Below are positions 9,544 through 16,886 of a DNA stretch of 29,459 nucleotides, piece after piece. Below the pieces are notes generated by a model. The model was not told the origin of the DNA. It did no database searches and saw only the letters and a list, made by a program, of their open reading frames with translations. How positions within the stretch are numbered: the stretch's first letter is position 1; each line of letters opens with the position of its first letter. A program made the position numbers and the translations under genes. The stretch comes from JAWKTM01 sp041399085 (GTDB lineage: Bacteria > Planctomycetota > Planctomycetia > Pirellulales > Pirellulaceae). Where the stretch lies: assembly GCA_041399085.1 (NCBI GenBank), contig JAWKTM010000080.1:1-29459 (forward strand), in the 5' to 3' direction.

Positions 9544-9573
9544 TTGACACGAATTTCCGACATCGGCCACAAT
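9544..9573 (+). promoter_or_regulatory. Candidate sigma-70 promoter
   Basis: A perfect -35 TTGACA at 9544-9549 and a -10-like CACAAT at 9568-9573 are separated by 18 bases, about 80 bases ahead of the DUF2513 gene. The spacing is acceptable; the -10 differs from TATAAT at two positions. Confidence 0.45.
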
Positions 9574-9650
9574 TCCCACACCGCTCCGCAAGGAGGCCCG
9601 CGAGTTTCCCCGCATCTTGTCGGCCCAATGGATTGGAAAGGATTCTGGCC

Positions 9651-10343
9651 ATGAAACGCGATTTGGATTTGGTTCGCCAACTGTTGTTCGTGATCGAGAG
9701 CTCGGAGACCGCCGCGCTGAATCACGTGTATGGATTGTCACCCGGCGATCAACGCGTGCAATATCATCTGCGGCTATTGGTCGACGCCGGTTTGGCTCGC
9801 GGCGTCGGACTGACCGGCGAAGGTTCGGTCTGCGTGCGGCTGACGTGGGATGGCCACGAAATGTTGGAGCTGGTTCGCAACGAATCGCTGTGGGAACGAG
9901 CCAAGCGATTGGTCCAAGACAAGACCGGCGGCAATAGCCTCGAAGCGATTCGCGCCGTACTGCGAAAGTGGACGGAGCTTTCCGTCGCCGACGAGGATCG
10001 TTGGCCGGTGCGGCTGCCGCATCAGCACGTTAATGGCTCGCATGTGAATGGCACCGGCACTAACGGAACTGGCATTAATGGCACTGGCATCAACGGTACT
10101 GGGGCCAACGGCGCCTATGTCAACGGCCGCTCGCACCATGTGACCAGCAGCCGCTGGCCCGTTTCGCGCAAGCCGATCGAGGAAGTGGTTCGCGGCACGG
10201 CGTCCGCCCCACGTCCGGCTTCCACGCCGATTCCGGCCGCGCCGCTCCCAGCAATGACACGCGTGTTCCACCATTCAGCGTTTGGACCGGCCACGACGCC
10301 GTCGCAAGCCGCTGTACATGCTGTAACGAACGCGAGTTGCTGA
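9651..10343 (+). CDS. DUF2513-like protein with Asn-Gly-Thr-Gly repeat
   Basis: 230 residues. The start at 9651 is chosen because MKRDLDLVRQLLFVIE is the usual opening of DUF2513 proteins; the frame is open further upstream but that part is not protein-like. Residues 1-110 form the DUF2513 region, a small helical, winged-helix-like fold (VQYHLRLLVDAGLARGV, then VRLTWDGHEMLELVRNE), suggesting nucleic-acid binding by fold analogy only. From residue 126 the protein changes to a low-complexity linker with NGTGx pentapeptides, then a Pro/Ala/Ser-rich tail to the stop. Most DUF2513 proteins end after the first domain, so the tail is an unusual extension. DUF2513 is often found in phage or mobile regions, but no other mobile gene is seen here. 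Function unknown. Confidence 0.75.
   Translation: MKRDLDLVRQLLFVIESSETAALNHVYGLSPGDQRVQYHLRLLVDAGLARGVGLTGEGSVCVRLTWDGHEMLELVRNESLWERAKRLVQDKTGGNSLEAIRAVLRKWTELSVADEDRWPVRLPHQHVNGSHVNGTGTNGTGINGTGINGTGANGAYVNGRSHHVTSSRWPVSRKPIEEVVRGTASAPRPASTPIPAAPLPAMTRVFHHSAFGPATTPSQAAVHAVTNASC
10047..10106 (+). repeat. 15-base tandem repeat inside DUF2513 gene
   Basis: Four adjacent 15-base units encode NGTGT, NGTGI, NGTGI and NGTGA. The units differ mostly at third codon positions, so the amino-acid repeat is better kept than the DNA repeat, which hints at selection on the protein. Confidence 0.85.
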
Positions 10344-10390
10344 AGCTCGCACGCCCCTAGTTGCGCTGCGAGCACCCCTCACGCCCGACA

Positions 10391-10414
10391 TGGGCAGCGC
10401 CGCGCCGCTGCCCA
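10391..10414 (+). terminator. Hairpin after DUF2513 gene, terminator-like without T-run
   Basis: A perfect nine-base stem TGGGCAGCG (10391-10399) with CGCTGCCCA (10406-10414) and a six-base loop. It sits 47 bases after the DUF2513 stop. There is no T-tract, so it may act as an RNA-stabilising hairpin rather than an intrinsic terminator. Confidence 0.35.
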
Positions 10415-10436
10415 CCTCCCACGACGAATCGCGGAT

Positions 10437-10462
10437 CGGCTGGTTAAAATAGCGACCAGCCG
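10437..10462 (+). other. Hairpin upstream of dnaG
   Basis: An eight-base inverted repeat CGGCTGGT (10437-10444) and ACCAGCCG (10455-10462) encloses TAAAATAGCG. The loop carries TAAAAT, which could serve as a -10 element for dnaG, although no good -35 lies at the expected distance. Possible operator or promoter of dnaG-rpoD; tentative. Confidence 0.3.
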
Positions 10463-10532
10463 GACGCTCCCGCCCACGCGTTGGCGACGGCTTCCAAGTT
10501 TCCCACAGGCAGCAGTCCCACTGGAGTCGCCG

Positions 10533-12401
10533 GTGTCTCTCGGCATATTGGACGACACGAAGGAACGAGTGCGTCAGGCGACGGATATCGTCGATCTGAT
10601 TGGCGGCCAGCGCGAGCTGCGCCGGCAGGGCCGCATTTTCGTCACCCATTGTCCGTGGCACAACGACAATCGCCCCAGCCTGCAAGTCAATCCGGAACGT
10701 CAGTCCTGGAAATGCTGGGTCTGCGGCAACAAAGGGGGCGACGTCTTCAATTGGGTGATGGAAAACGAAGGCGTCGGCTTTCGTGAAGCCCTGGAAATGC
10801 TGGCCGAGCGAGCTGGCATTCCGTTGCAGAACGAAGTCCGTTCGACGCCGGCGGAGTCAGGCACGGCGGGAGACAAACGTGCGTTGTACCGCGCGATGGC
10901 TTGGGTCGAACAACAATTGCATCGCTGTTTGCTGGAAGCCCCCGAAGCCGAACCAGGACGCCGCTACCTTGCCGCGCGCAATATCTCGGACGAGAGCATC
11001 CGCAAGTATCGCGTCGGTTTCTGGCCGAACGAGTGGAACTGGATTTTGGAACGCTCGCATGGAACGGGGTTCACGCCGCAGGTTCTGGAAGCGATCGACG
11101 TCATCGGCAAGAGCGACAAGACCGGCAAGTGGTATGACCGATTCAAAGGCCGCGTGATGTTTCCGATTCGCGACGCCCAGGATCGGCCGATCGCGCTGGG
11201 CGGACGCGTGTTGCCGGAATTCGCCGACGATCGCAGCGGCAAATACATCAACTCGCGCGAGACGCGTTTGTTCTCGAAAAGCGAGCAAGTGTATGGGCTC
11301 GACATCGCGCGCGCCGTCTTAAGCAAAACGAAGAACGTGATCGTCGTCGAAGGTTACACCGACGTGATCATGGTTAATCAGTTTGGAGTCGAAAACGTAG
11401 TGGCGGTGTTGGGCACGGCGCTCACGGCTCAACACATCCGCCTGCTCCGCCGATTTGCGGAATCCATCACATTGGTGTTGGACGGCGACGAAGCGGGACA
11501 GCGGCGCACGAATGAAATCTTGAAGCTGTTCATCGCCGCGCAAATGGACTTGCGAATCCTGACTTTGCCCGAGGGTTTGGACCCGTGCGATTTCGTATCG
11601 CAACGCGGCGCGGACGCCTTTCGCGGCTTGCTGGATCAAGCGGTCGACGCGTTGGAGCACAAAGTGCAAATCGCCACGCGCGGCATCGATCTGGCGAACG
11701 AAACGCATCGAGCGAATCGGGCGTTGGAAGAAATCCTCGGGACATTGGCCGAAGCGCCGCGAGCCATCGGTGCAATGCAAGACACGTCGCGGCTGCGCGA
11801 GCAACAGATCCTCGCCCGGCTGGCTCGCGAGTTTCGCTTGCCCGAAGGTGAACTGCGAACGCGACTGGGTCAGCTTCGTGGCGGCAATAAGAATGCGCCG
11901 CGTCGCGAACCAGAACCGGCGACGGCCGCATCGCCACAAGGCATCGAGGCGCTCTCGCCCGAGGAACGCGAGTTGTTCGAGATCATGCTGCTGCATCCCG
12001 AACTCGCACCGCAAGCTTTGGAAAGTATCGGATCGGTTGAACTTTCCACCGACGTCGGGCGTACACTCTACGAACACTATTTCGAGCTGGAAGTGGCGGG
12101 CGAAAGTTTAGACTTCGCTAGCGTCATAATCGCCTTGGAGGAATCACACCTGAAGAATATTCTGGTGTCCCTCGACGAACTGGCTCGGGCCAAAGCCGAG
12201 CATGCTCAGGAAGACGGACCCCAACGTCTGTCCGGATTGATTCGTGTTTTCCGCCACCGGGAAACGGAACAAGAACGCCGCGAACACCTCGCGGCGCTCG
12301 AAGAACGTCGACTTGATGAACAGGAGGGCCTCGCGCTACTTCAGCAGTTGATCGAACAAGAACGTGATCGGCAAGGTATTCCCGCACCCACGGATGGGTA
12401 G
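10533..12401 (+). CDS. dnaG: DNA primase
   Basis: Synthesises RNA primers for DNA replication at the fork, recruited by the DnaB helicase. 622 residues from a GTG at 10533 with GGAG six bases upstream; the opening ILDDTKERVRQATDIVDLIG is the usual DnaG N-terminus. Zinc-binding CHC2 finger ligands are C40, H43, C61 and C64 (CPWHND ... CWVCGNKGGD). The catalytic core with TOPRIM fold follows: FPIRDAQDRPIALGGR, VVEGYTDVI with E273, and LDGDEAGQ with D317 and D319 as metal ligands. The C-terminal 200 residues are helical and correspond to the helicase-interaction part, which is poorly conserved in general. Length is normal. rpoD follows 148 bases downstream on the same strand, the conserved dnaG-rpoD order; rpsU, which precedes dnaG in enterics, is absent. 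Confidence 0.97.
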   Translation: MSLGILDDTKERVRQATDIVDLIGGQRELRRQGRIFVTHCPWHNDNRPSLQVNPERQSWKCWVCGNKGGDVFNWVMENEGVGFREALEMLAERAGIPLQNEVRSTPAESGTAGDKRALYRAMAWVEQQLHRCLLEAPEAEPGRRYLAARNISDESIRKYRVGFWPNEWNWILERSHGTGFTPQVLEAIDVIGKSDKTGKWYDRFKGRVMFPIRDAQDRPIALGGRVLPEFADDRSGKYINSRETRLFSKSEQVYGLDIARAVLSKTKNVIVVEGYTDVIMVNQFGVENVVAVLGTALTAQHIRLLRRFAESITLVLDGDEAGQRRTNEILKLFIAAQMDLRILTLPEGLDPCDFVSQRGADAFRGLLDQAVDALEHKVQIATRGIDLANETHRANRALEEILGTLAEAPRAIGAMQDTSRLREQQILARLAREFRLPEGELRTRLGQLRGGNKNAPRREPEPATAASPQGIEALSPEERELFEIMLLHPELAPQALESIGSVELSTDVGRTLYEHYFELEVAGESLDFASVIIALEESHLKNILVSLDELARAKAEHAQEDGPQRLSGLIRVFRHRETEQERREHLAALEERRLDEQEGLALLQQLIEQERDRQGIPAPTDG

Positions 12402-12535
12402 CGACCTCGCCGGGCCGTCGTCCGCGTCCCGCAAATTCCCGCACGCACGCACGACGACGGAGGCTGTCGACCGCCGGTGTGAACGTGATTCGTCGCGTCG
12501 CCCCGCGGAAAACGGCAACGACCACCACGCCGAAA

Positions 12536-12541
12536 AAGGAG
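12536..12541 (+). promoter_or_regulatory. Ribosome binding site that fixes the rpoD start
   Basis: AAGGAG lies exactly eight bases before the GTG at 12550. The frame is also open upstream to an ATG at 12364, but that would overlap dnaG, lacks a ribosome site and gives a low-quality N-terminus, so the GTG is preferred. Confidence 0.75.
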
Positions 12542-12549
12542 TTTCCATC

Positions 12550-14229
12550 GTGGATCACAAGCATCAAGAATTCGTCGAACTGATCGCTAAAGGCCGCACC
12601 CAGGGCTTTCTTACTTACGACGAAGTCAACGCGTATCTGCCGGACGAAGATGTCAGTCCGGAAAAGCTGGACGAGTTGCTGATCGCACTCGAAGAGTCCG
12701 GCATCGAGTTGCTCGACAAGGCGCCGGCCGGATTTTTCGCCGAACAAAAAGCCATCGATCCGACCCCCGAGGAATTGGAAGCGGCGTTGGAAGCTGAGGA
12801 TCTCAAGCCGATCCCGGCCGCCGATCTACCGAAGCTGTCCGACGATCCCATCCGCATGTACTTGAGCCAGATGGCCGAGATCCCGCTGCTGACGCGCGAG
12901 GAAGAAATCTCGCTGGCCAAGAAGATCGAGATCACCCGCAAACGATTTCGCCGCATGGTGCTCGGTTGCGATTTCGCGATGCGAGCCACCGTGGAAACTC
13001 TGAAGCGAGTTTACTCGGGCGAGTTGCCGTTCGATCGCACGATCAAGGTGTCGCTGACCGAACGGCTGACCAAAGAGCAAATCCTTGCTCGCATGCCACA
13101 CAATTTGGAAACGCTGGATCATTTGCTGGAAATGAATCGGCTGGACTTCGCCGTGATGCTGCGCAAATCGGCGCCGCATACCGAGCGCGTGGCCGCTCGC
13201 AAACGTCTGATGTTGCGGCGAGCCAAATGTCTTCAGTTGGTCGAGGAGCTGAGCCTGCGCACGCGTCGCGTCCAACCGCTGATGAAGCAGATGGACGACC
13301 TGCTGAAGAAAATCACGCGGGTGCGCAACCGGCTGGAAATGATCGGCGACAATCCCAGCCTCGCGACCGAACGCTCACGACTGCGTCGCGAACTGTACGA
13401 CCTGCTGATGACGGTGCAAGAGAGCCCGCAGTGCTTGGCGGCTCGCATCGAACACTGCCGCAAACAGTACGAACAGTACGAAGGCGTCAAACGCCAATTG
13501 TCGAGCGGCAATTTGCGGCTGGTCGTGTCGATCGCCAAAAAGTATCGCAATCGTGGCCTCAGCTTTTTGGACCTGATCCAGGAAGGCAACACGGGCTTGA
13601 TGCGGGCGGTCGACAAGTACGAATATCGCCGCGGCTTTAAGTTCAGCACGTATGCCACTTGGTGGATTCGCCAAGCGATCACGCGGGCCATCGCCGATCA
13701 AGCTCGCACGATTCGCATTCCGGTTCACATGATCGATATCCTGTCCAAGCTGCGAAACATTCAGAAGCGGCTGTTGCAGGAACTGCGTCGCGAGCCGTCG
13801 ATGGACGAAATCGCGGATTGCGCGGAAATGGATGTCGACGAAGTGCGCCGCGTGATGGACATCGGCCGTCATCCAACCAGCTTGGATCGTCCGGTCGGAG
13901 AAGGCGACGATTGCAGCTTCGGCGAGTTCATCGAAGATACGGCCAGCGACAATCCGGTCCGCAACGCTAACAACGATATCTTGCGTCAACAGATTGACCG
14001 GTTGCTGAAGACGTTGACCTATCGCGAACGCGAGATCATCCGGCTGCGTTATGGCCTGACGGATGGCTACACCTACACGTTGGAAGAGGTCGGCCGAATC
14101 TTCAAAGTCACCCGCGAGCGAGTTCGCCAGATCGAAGCCAAGGCGGTCCGCAAGCTGCAAAACCCCGTGCGAGCCCAACACTTGGAAGGCTTTCTGAAGC
14201 ATCTGCCCGAGGTGATCGCTGGCGAGTGA
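12550..14229 (+). CDS. rpoD: Primary RNA polymerase sigma factor (sigma-70)
   Basis: 559 residues from the GTG at 12550. Directs RNA polymerase to housekeeping promoters. Region 1.1 is at the N-terminus (EFVELIAKGRTQGFLTYDEV), region 1.2 at about residue 98 (DDPIRMYLSQMAEIPLLTRE). A non-conserved helical insert of about 190 residues separates it from region 2, which begins near residue 321 (NLRLVVSIAKKYRNRGLSFL) and includes the -10-recognition segment KFSTYATWWIRQAITRAI. Region 3 contains IRIPVHMIDILSKLRNIQKR. Region 4 starts near 489 (LTYREREIIRLRYGL), with the -35-binding helix-turn-helix at 510-533 (TLEEVGRIFKVTRERVRQIE). All core regions are intact. It is cotranscribed with or closely follows dnaG and ends at a strong terminator at 14280. 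Confidence 0.96.
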   Translation: MDHKHQEFVELIAKGRTQGFLTYDEVNAYLPDEDVSPEKLDELLIALEESGIELLDKAPAGFFAEQKAIDPTPEELEAALEAEDLKPIPAADLPKLSDDPIRMYLSQMAEIPLLTREEEISLAKKIEITRKRFRRMVLGCDFAMRATVETLKRVYSGELPFDRTIKVSLTERLTKEQILARMPHNLETLDHLLEMNRLDFAVMLRKSAPHTERVAARKRLMLRRAKCLQLVEELSLRTRRVQPLMKQMDDLLKKITRVRNRLEMIGDNPSLATERSRLRRELYDLLMTVQESPQCLAARIEHCRKQYEQYEGVKRQLSSGNLRLVVSIAKKYRNRGLSFLDLIQEGNTGLMRAVDKYEYRRGFKFSTYATWWIRQAITRAIADQARTIRIPVHMIDILSKLRNIQKRLLQELRREPSMDEIADCAEMDVDEVRRVMDIGRHPTSLDRPVGEGDDCSFGEFIEDTASDNPVRNANNDILRQQIDRLLKTLTYREREIIRLRYGLTDGYTYTLEEVGRIFKVTRERVRQIEAKAVRKLQNPVRAQHLEGFLKHLPEVIAGE

Positions 14230-14279
14230 AAGTCGCTCGCCCAGTAACTTGCCAGTGGCCCGCTTGCATCGCATTCACG

Positions 14280-14317
14280 AACCGGGAGTCGACCAACCTG
14301 GTCATTCCCGGTTTTTT
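14280..14317 (+). terminator. Rho-independent terminator of dnaG-rpoD
   Basis: Stem AACCGGGA (14280-14287) pairs with TCCCGGTT (14306-14313); an inner ACCA/TGGT pair extends the fold. It is followed by a run of six T (14312-14317). Located 50 bases after the rpoD stop. Confidence 0.85.
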
Positions 14318-14371
14318 CGTCTCGTGGAAACGAAGCTCGCCCGATTCACCGGCTACGATCGACAAGCTGTT

Positions 14372-14404
14372 CGTTTAACCGCGCGGGCAACGCCCCGCGT
14401 TCTT
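14372..14404 (+). repeat. Short hairpin repeat, copy 1
   Basis: A 33-base element starting CGTTTAACCGCG and containing the palindromic core CGCGGGCAACGCCCCGCG. It is nearly identical to the copy at 14425-14457 (two differences). It lies between convergent rpoD and sulfatase genes and resembles REP-type intergenic elements. Confidence 0.65.
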
Positions 14405-14424
14405 CTTCGCCACCGCCCGTCCGT

Positions 14425-14457
14425 CGTTTAACCGCGTGGGCAACGCCCCGCGCTCTT
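14425..14457 (+). repeat. Short hairpin repeat, copy 2
   Basis: Second 33-base copy in direct orientation, 53 bases after the start of copy 1. Its core CGCGTGGGCAACGCCCCGCG can form a stem with the outer bases paired. On the reverse strand it lies about 80 bases after the sulfatase stop at 14535 and may protect or end that transcript. Confidence 0.65.
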
Positions 14458-14534
14458 ATCCGGACTTTCTAGGCCGTCGCTCCGTTCGCCAATTCGACTT
14501 ACGGGCCGCAACAAGACACTCGCCGACGAACCCA

Positions 14535-16037
14535 CTAATCCGGCAACGCCGCCTCCGGGTCGATCGCTTCGCCTTCCCACACCGCCACGCCATCCTTGTA
14601 GGTCAGCACGCGATGAGCGCTGCCCGGCAGTGGATCGGCGCTCGTTTTCGGCAGCCACGCGGCCAGCTCCTTCACCAGATCGGCATGCCCAGGATCGGCC
14701 GCCACATTGGTCCATTCATTCGGATCGGATTGCATGTCGTACAGCTCGCGCGAGCCGTCGGCGTATTGGATGAACCGCCAGCGTTCGGTGCGGACCGTGT
14801 GGTTGTCGTGGTTGTGTGTGGTGATCGCCGGCCAAGGTCGCGGCGCGGCGGCGTCCTTCAATTGCGGCGCGAGGCTATGGCCCTCCAGCCCCGGACGCTC
14901 CGACAGCTCGCACAATTCAATCAGCGTCGGATAAAGGTCCAGCAGTTCGGCCGGACTTTGGCACTTGGCTCCCTCGGCAATGCCCGGTCCGGCGAACATC
15001 AGCGGCACGCGTGTCGAGCGCTCCCACAACGTGTTCTTACCCGTAATCAGCTTCTCGCCCACATGCCAACCGTGATCGGACCACAAGACAACGATCGTGT
15101 TGTCGGCGTGCGGCGAGTTCTCCAAGGCCGTTAGCACTCGGCCCACTTGGCTGTCGACAAAGCTGGTGCAAGCCAGATAAGCTCGGGCGAGCGACACCCA
15201 TTCATTCGCCTCGCGAGCCCACTTCAACCGCGGCTCGGGCAATCGCCAATGCAGATACGAAGCGAATCGCGGGATGTCGTCGCGGTCGTCGTCCCGCACG
15301 GGCGGCAAAATCGATTCGTCGTTCGGATACATGTCGAACCACTTCTGCGTCGCGTAGCACGGAACGTGCGGCAGAAAGAATCCGACCGCCAAGAAGAACG
15401 GTTGATCTGGCGGTAACGTTTCCAACTGCTCGACGCCCCAACTTGCGACTCGCCAGTCTCCTTTCTCTTCATCGCGATGCGGAAAGGTGCCCCAATCCAC
15501 CAACGGATGTTTGGCCGGCGTGTCGACCAACTTCTGCGGCGGCCGAACACCAACGCCGCTGGGCGGTCCCCACACATGCATCTCGGCCGCGTGCTCCTTG
15601 CCGGGCGGATAGCCGCCGTGAAAGATTTTGCCCGCCGCCAATGTACGGTAACCGTTGGCCGCAAAATGCCGCGGCAAGGTCACTACGTCCTTGAATTTGT
15701 CAGCCGAACGAATCCACGGCGCGAGTCCGTACACGCCGGTAGTCGACGGACGCAATCCCGTCAGCAGGCTGGTCCGCGACGGATTGCACAACGGTGCTTG
15801 GCAGTGGGCATTGGTAAACAGCGTGCCCCGAGCGGCCAATGCATCCATATGCGGCGTCTTGGCCAGCGGATGTCCGTCCAGGCACCCGATCCAATCATTC
15901 AAATCATCTATTGCGATGAACAACACGTTCGGACGCCGCGCGGCGGACTCATCGGCGTCGGCGGCGCTGGCGGTCGTCGAAAAGCAGATCGTCAAAACGA
16001 GCGACAAAGTTGCGAACAATTGGCAAGCAAAACGCAT
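14535..16037 (-). CDS. Sulfatase, iduronate-2-sulfatase-like, exported
   Basis: 500 residues from the ATG at 16037, chosen because GAGGG precedes it and a signal peptide follows (MRFACQLFATLSLVLTICFS, cleavage near ASA); the frame is open to an ATG at 16148 without these marks. It should hydrolyse sulfate esters of polysaccharides in the periplasm. The active-site motif is CNPSRTSLLTG with C84 the residue converted to formylglycine. Metal ligands are DD44-45 near the N-terminus and a distal WSDHGWHVGEK. The HCQAPLCNPSR and FFLAVGFFLPHVP segments resemble iduronate-2-sulfatase/choline-sulfatase relatives. The substrate is not predictable, but sulfated algal or animal glycans are usual for this phylum. 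A formylglycine-generating enzyme must be encoded elsewhere. The second sulfatase at 17975 is on the same strand, with three genes between. Confidence 0.93.
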   Translation of the reverse strand: MRFACQLFATLSLVLTICFSTTASAADADESAARRPNVLFIAIDDLNDWIGCLDGHPLAKTPHMDALAARGTLFTNAHCQAPLCNPSRTSLLTGLRPSTTGVYGLAPWIRSADKFKDVVTLPRHFAANGYRTLAAGKIFHGGYPPGKEHAAEMHVWGPPSGVGVRPPQKLVDTPAKHPLVDWGTFPHRDEEKGDWRVASWGVEQLETLPPDQPFFLAVGFFLPHVPCYATQKWFDMYPNDESILPPVRDDDRDDIPRFASYLHWRLPEPRLKWAREANEWVSLARAYLACTSFVDSQVGRVLTALENSPHADNTIVVLWSDHGWHVGEKLITGKNTLWERSTRVPLMFAGPGIAEGAKCQSPAELLDLYPTLIELCELSERPGLEGHSLAPQLKDAAAPRPWPAITTHNHDNHTVRTERWRFIQYADGSRELYDMQSDPNEWTNVAADPGHADLVKELAAWLPKTSADPLPGSAHRVLTYKDGVAVWEGEAIDPEAALPD

Positions 16038-16155
16038 AAGATCCCTCGCGGATCGGGAGGAGCAACCGGAATACGAGCAGGCCATTTTAATTACGAAGAG
16101 CGGCTCATTACTAACGTTTCCCCAAACCTTGAAAAACGCCGGCCGCACGAAACAT

Positions 16156-16359
16156 TCATGGATCGGACTTCGATTGCCGACGTTTGGGCGGTTTCTCGTC
16201 CGGACGCTTGGCGATGTCGATGATCTTGCCGTCGTCGTCCATCACCCAACACGGCGTTCCCGTTTGTCGAGCTAACGCCAACGCCTGCTTCGCCGCCCGC
16301 CGCAATGCCTTCAGCGCTGGTGATGCTTTGGTGAATTTTTCGGGTGGTTCAGATGTCAT
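16156..16359 (-). CDS. Small basic protein overlapping zeta-like gene, possible antitoxin
   Basis: 67 residues. Its ATG at 16359 overlaps the TGA of the zeta-like gene in an ATGA arrangement, which implies translational coupling. The first half is a predicted amphipathic helix rich in Lys/Arg/Ala (ALKALRRAAKQALALARQ). The second contains TPCWVMDDDGKIIDIAK, which looks like a short beta hairpin, and the end is a charged tail. I do not recognise a named family. In classical epsilon-zeta pairs the antitoxin gene comes first; here the small gene is second, so an antitoxin role is inferred only from size, overlap and neighbour. It could also be an accessory or unrelated protein. Confidence 0.72.
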   Translation of the reverse strand: MTSEPPEKFTKASPALKALRRAAKQALALARQTGTPCWVMDDDGKIIDIAKRPDEKPPKRRQSKSDP

Positions 16360-16874
16360 GACTTCCGTCCAAATTCAAGCGGTTGGGGCACGAGTCCGGA
16401 ATTGTCGAATAGCTCCCATTGGTCGACCAATGGACGGTACACCGTCTGAAAGTTTCGCCATCCGGCGCGAAACCGCCGGCGAATCACATCAAAAGGGATC
16501 GCATGGCCTCCTTGTCGAACACGAGTCCGGACGCGACTGTGAGCCAACCGAACCGAGCGTAGTTTCAAAAACAGGAGGTGTACGTGATAGCCGGTTGAAC
16601 GCCATTCGGGAATCATTTTTCCATAGGTGAGACCGCTGAGCGTGGTTTCGAATGAAAAGCTTTCTCGATTCGATGCTAACCGGCGAATTTCCGCGAGCAT
16701 CAAACGGCCCGCCGTGATCGCGGCACGTTCCGGTTGAAACGGTGAGAGTCCCGCAGCGATTAAATCGGCATTGATGAAAATCGGACACGCTGCTTCCGCG
16801 GGCAAGAACGACTTGGCGAAAGTTGTCTTTCCTGCTCCATTCGGTCCAGCAACGATAATTATCCGAGGTTGCAC
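16356..16874 (-). CDS. Zeta-toxin-like P-loop kinase
   Basis: 172 residues from a GTG at 16874, with a strong GAGGAGG site overlapping the stop of the upstream dehydrogenase gene. Walker A is GPNGAGKTT (10-18). It continues with NADLIAAGLSPFQPE (36-49; D37 in the position of the conserved zeta aspartate), SFETTLSG (74-81) and a C-terminal RVRQGGHAIPFDVIRRRF then DQWELFDNSG. These are the hallmarks of the chromosomal zeta-toxin-like family. Classical zeta toxins phosphorylate UDP-N-acetylglucosamine and block cell-wall synthesis; many chromosomal homologues are untested and may have other substrates. It is shorter than plasmid zeta (about 280 residues) and so probably a minimal kinase core. 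It is followed by the overlapping 67-residue gene. Planctomycetes have thin peptidoglycan, so a wall-precursor target remains possible. Confidence 0.85.
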   Translation of the reverse strand: MQPRIIIVAGPNGAGKTTFAKSFLPAEAACPIFINADLIAAGLSPFQPERAAITAGRLMLAEIRRLASNRESFSFETTLSGLTYGKMIPEWRSTGYHVHLLFLKLRSVRLAHSRVRTRVRQGGHAIPFDVIRRRFRAGWRNFQTVYRPLVDQWELFDNSGLVPQPLEFGRKS

Positions 16875-16886
16875 TGCGTCGCCTCC

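Noticed and set aside
10047..10106. Possible CRISPR-like repeat
   Set aside because: Units are contiguous 15-mers with no spacers and are in frame inside a coding gene.
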